In this document: positions 32,401 through 33,906 of the stretch, in pieces | Layout of the letters: every line of letters starts with the position of its first letter | How positions within the stretch are numbered: position 1 is the first letter of the stretch | NCBI GenBank assembly: GCA_021789225.1 | Contig: JAJYJQ010000001.1 | Location: 23,564 to 57,469 of the forward strand | Direction: 5' to 3' | DNA: 33,906 bases | DNA from: a bacterium | Lineage (GTDB): Bacteria; Patescibacteriota; Minisyncoccia; Phycocordibacterales; Phycocordibacteraceae | Position numbers and translations under genes: made by a program | The notes under the pieces: generated by a model | The model's input: only the letters and a program-made list of their open reading frames with translations | What the model was told of the DNA's origin: nothing | The model's database searches: none

Positions 32401-33283
32401 GTGTCGCGCCGGCGTTCACGTCTACGTCAGAATCTGGCACGTTCACGAACGGTGGCGCGAGGAAGGTCGTGTCACTCGCCAGGCTTTCCCAATCGAGAAG
32501 AGTTGGCTCCGTATTGTCGCCGCCGTCGTGCACGTCCGAGTTCCATAACACGACAGGGTCCGTGATTGTCATACCGGAGAGCGTCACAGATGCGTTCATT
32601 GCAAAAATCGTCTCACGTACGCCGAAGCTGCTGTGCGCTATGGTCGCCGCGCCTCCTTTTAGCATGAGCGCGGTCTTGGTGTGGAGATCGTGCGCGCTGG
32701 AGCGAGAAAACGTGAGCGTGCCGTCGGAGGCGAGGCCGCCGCTAAAGGAGGTGTGCTCGATGGTCGAATCGGTGAGAGAAAGCGTGCCGTGGTTTTCGAT
32801 AAGGCCGTCGAGTGGCATGACGAGGTCCCCGCCGCCTCCGCTCTGAGGTGCACCGCCATAGCGCAGGTCAGCATGCGAAAGTGTCGCTATGGCGCCTGCG
32901 GCGATGATGAGTTGGTTCCAGGAAGCGTTGTCGGCACTGTCGCTGATGTTTGTGAAGGTGACCGGTGCGGCGCCGGTACCTTGCGCGACGAGCGTGCCTG
33001 CGATGGTGATGCTCGTGCTCGGCGCGACTTCCACGACCACGCCCGGCTCGATGGTGAGCGTCGCGCCCTCGGCGATAGTTGTATCTGCCGATACGACATA
33101 CGGGCTCTCGCTCGTCGCCCAGGTCGTGTCGCTGTCGATGTTTGCTGGCACGTCCGTCGCGGCGTGCGTTGCCACGGGCAGCGCGAACAAAAATACAGAA
33201 ATGAGAAAAGCCGACGCTGGGCCTCGAGGGCAAACTCTGTATACGCGCTTTCCCGGAGAACGTATGGCGAGCCCGTCTGTCAC
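29477..33283 (-). CDS. Secreted beta-helix / LCAT-like alpha/beta hydrolase surface protein
   Basis: From GTG 33283 the product is about 1268 residues. Residues 1-41 form a signal peptide (basic start, hydrophobic AFLISVFLFALPVA, then ATHA-A). About 45-520 is a right-handed parallel beta-helix with repeats like ATLTIEPGVVVEVAPSTSIT, closing with the typical NWWGSASGPHN and FSPWL elements. About 530-960 is a lecithin:cholesterol acyltransferase (LCAT)-like hydrolase: VLFLPGIEGSRL at the start, VAYDWRLS, the nucleophile elbow IIAHSNGGLV near 690, an Asp in EDGDGTVAVPSA near 904 and His in HAATRHADLFEI near 938. A small beta-rich domain and a Pro/Thr/Lys-rich tail with an amphipathic end follow. 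Upstream in-frame codons to 33388 overlap the GT4 gene and are rejected. It probably cuts or transfers acyl groups of phospholipids or sterol/glycan esters outside the cell (inference). Confidence 0.86.
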   Translation of the reverse strand: MTDGLAIRSPGKRVYRVCPRGPASAFLISVFLFALPVATHAATDVPANIDSDTTWATSESPYVVSADTTIAEGATLTIEPGVVVEVAPSTSITIAGTLVAQGTGAAPVTFTNISDSADNASWNQLIIAAGAIATLSHADLRYGGAPQSGGGGDLVMPLDGLIENHGTLSLTDSTIEHTSFSGGLASDGTLTFSRSSAHDLHTKTALMLKGGAATIAHSSFGVRETIFAMNASVTLSGMTITDPVVLWNSDVHDGGDNTEPTLLDWESLASDTTFLAPPFVNVPDSDVDVNAGATLTIAPGAIVKAYAPIHVFGTLVVGAVGGATTTLTSAADDTVAGDTNHAEEAKAGVSQYDPAQPLEVFVGIVAEPGSTVSVTHTLLRYAGDPYGGYLLNPCAASYDAPQDACAGAILNQGGTVSVADSTFEHATYNDLMQTAGTTTITGSRFATSTRFAYLTGGSLTAHGNSIARAETGVQNDGTTDADATSNWWGSASGPHNADTNPEGTGPEISAHVLFSPWLTNDPFAPPPAPKYDNVLFLPGIEGSRLYEGTGCGKKEEEKLWDPIDSGLSGLWSILTGEGDDNMSELALDASGNSACSDIYTKESAVIDTVGGSNLYKSLLDELDGLKHDGTINDWKPVAYDWRLSLDDLLANGTQHGDRIYYEESTSTPYIEQTLRQLAATSQTGKVTIIAHSNGGLVTKALLDKLGDADAAKLVDKVILVASPQSGTPSALASLLVGFDAGIYKAGIPIISNAAARTFAHNSPMTYHLLPSEYYIESTMADAAHPLVQFEGKAYKKEEAAYGSTIANRTALDDFLLANDGGREDPDDDDLSTADIANPDLIDYANRTHGSLDFWTPPAGIQVSEIAGWGIDTVAGIRFYTQAPTDVLSAFRSSGTYEPIIVEDGDGTVAVPSALQIASSTNVRRYWVDLHSYNKESHAATRHADLFEIPQLRDFISNLLRNKTGAAVPNHIYASQPAALVESKKLTFFLHSPLTLQLTDASGNTTGLATDGSMTENIPDSSYGQFGEVKYVTVPQGSAYTLTMHGQTDGSFTLSMQERSGDTVTSETSIADVPTTDTTLAQLTITDGVDTASALTVDEEGDGKNIITIMPKTGETVPYAPPAPEETKPEAQAAPVSGSLPVSVGGAPLTPNPLPQPIEARQVASSTATTTLPESVATTSTARKDAATLTRANQPKKKLAVKTPTQKPYKPTLSMHAQAQTVRDEAYAPSTFEPASVASVVSKQSFFKRAGETVYNGLHKLWTTLLNLF

Positions 33284-33333
33284 GTGCGTAGATAGGATAG
33301 CACATAACGCGCGACGACGCTGTGCGTCGCGTC

Positions 33334-33906
33334 TCAGCCAAGCAGCCGGTCGAAGAGCGCCTTCATGCTCGCGGCGATGAGATCCCAATCATACTGCTCA
33401 GATACAAGCTTCTTTGCGGTCGCGACGACACGCGCTACCTGCTCGGGATGCGCGATGATGTCCTCTACGGCCGCGGCGATCTGCTCCGGAGAGTCCTTGT
33501 CCACCGCCCAGCCAGTCGGCTCTTTGTCTGGGTTCCTCTTCGCATCAAAAAGGAAATCAGCGATGCCGCCCTCCTGCGTCGCGATGACCGGCAGCCCAGC
33601 CGCCATCGCCTCAATAAACGAATTCCCCATCCCTTCCGAACGCGACGGGCGAATGAAGATGTCGCAACTCTTGAGCGCGCTCGGCATCTCGTCATGCCCG
33701 ATCTGCCCCATGAAATGAACACGCGCACTCACACTTTGCTCCTCTGCGAGCCGCCGGAGCGAGGCTTCATCAGGACCGATGCCGTAGACGACAAAATGTA
33801 CACGCTCGGGCAGACGTGCAAGTGCGCGGATTACATCGTCCACCGCGTTCTTGTGCACGAGGCGCGACGTAGTGACAAGCGCCACGTCGTCCGAAGCAAG
33901 CCCGAG
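33334..33906 (-). CDS. GT4-family glycosyltransferase (partial, N-terminus beyond window)
   Basis: The visible 190 residues are the donor half of a GT-B enzyme. ALVTTSRLVHKNAVDDVIRA is the first strand and loop of that domain, followed by VHFMGQIGHDEMPSALKSCD. IRPSRSEGMGNSFIEAMAAG is the E-x7-E motif, then GLPVIATQEGGIADF. The frame stays open through the right edge, so the apparent Met at 33885 is an internal GTG. The stop at 33334 is 50 nt before the surface hydrolase start. That gap holds a short GC hairpin near 33312-33330 and a possible TATCCT -10 box (33299-33294). Confidence 0.9.
   Translation of the reverse strand, partial: LGLASDDVALVTTSRLVHKNAVDDVIRALARLPERVHFVVYGIGPDEASLRRLAEEQSVSARVHFMGQIGHDEMPSALKSCDIFIRPSRSEGMGNSFIEAMAAGLPVIATQEGGIADFLFDAKRNPDKEPTGWAVDKDSPEQIAAAVEDIIAHPEQVARVVATAKKLVSEQYDWDLIAASMKALFDRLLG

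Noticed and set aside
33284-33388. Upstream extension of the surface hydrolase
   Set aside because: It would overlap the GT4 gene end and place 35 extra Arg-rich residues before a well-formed signal peptide.
1-33906. tRNA, rRNA or riboswitch genes
   Set aside because: No cloverleaf, rRNA core or known riboswitch signature was recognised; by-eye reading could miss a small RNA.

Overview
The window looks like an island of cell-envelope and surface-glycan genes from a GC-rich member of the Candidatus Patescibacteria (CPR), most likely the Parcubacteria/Kaiserbacteria side. No rRNA or ribosomal protein is present, so this placement is inference. It rests on very tight gene packing, a tiny Lys/Ala-rich histone-like protein, many promoters whose -10 box lies only 6-10 nt from the start codon (leaderless-type starts), and the mix of SecA, MurB, an O-antigen ligase and many glycosyltransferases with almost no other metabolism. 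Nearly everything is on the minus strand; only the flippase (5984-7252) is on plus.

Layout. 1-1838: N-terminal two thirds of SecA, cut by the left edge. 1900-2055: 51-residue histone-like protein, followed by an intrinsic terminator and preceded by 150 bp of A/T-tract palindromes with one perfect DnaA-box match. 2260-5489: murB translationally coupled to an O-antigen ligase/polymerase-like protein with a TPR tail. 5549-5827: orphan RelB/DinJ-type antitoxin with its own promoter and operator. 5984-7252: Wzx-type flippase. 7222-27197: a roughly 20 kb leftward glycan cluster with five GT4 glycosyltransferases (one frameshifted), one GT9, one GT2, a GtrA flippase, an AsnB-type amidotransferase, two large GT-C-like membrane proteins and seven class I SAM methyltransferases, interrupted by an AAA_14/DUF4143 ATPase with its own promoter. 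27202-27673: an AbrB/MazE-type antitoxin with a RelE/ParE-type toxin and a strong promoter. 27728-33283: a tandem pair of [secreted surface protein + small polytopic membrane protein] modules. The complete copy encodes a roughly 1268-residue exported parallel beta-helix / LCAT-like alpha/beta hydrolase; the second copy keeps only the C-terminal tail of the surface protein. 33334-33906: C-terminal part of another GT4 enzyme, cut by the right edge.

How it fits together (inference). GT4, GT9, GT2 and the methyltransferases would build and O-methylate a lipid-linked glycan on the cytoplasmic face. Wzx and GtrA would flip intermediates. The GT-C-like proteins and the O-antigen ligase would act on the outer face to extend, polymerise or attach the glycan. 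SecA exports the surface hydrolase. The exported LCAT-like hydrolase is the most unusual element: in an organism group that commonly lacks lipid synthesis, an extracellular acyltransferase/phospholipase paired with a dedicated membrane protein would suit acquisition or remodelling of host lipids.
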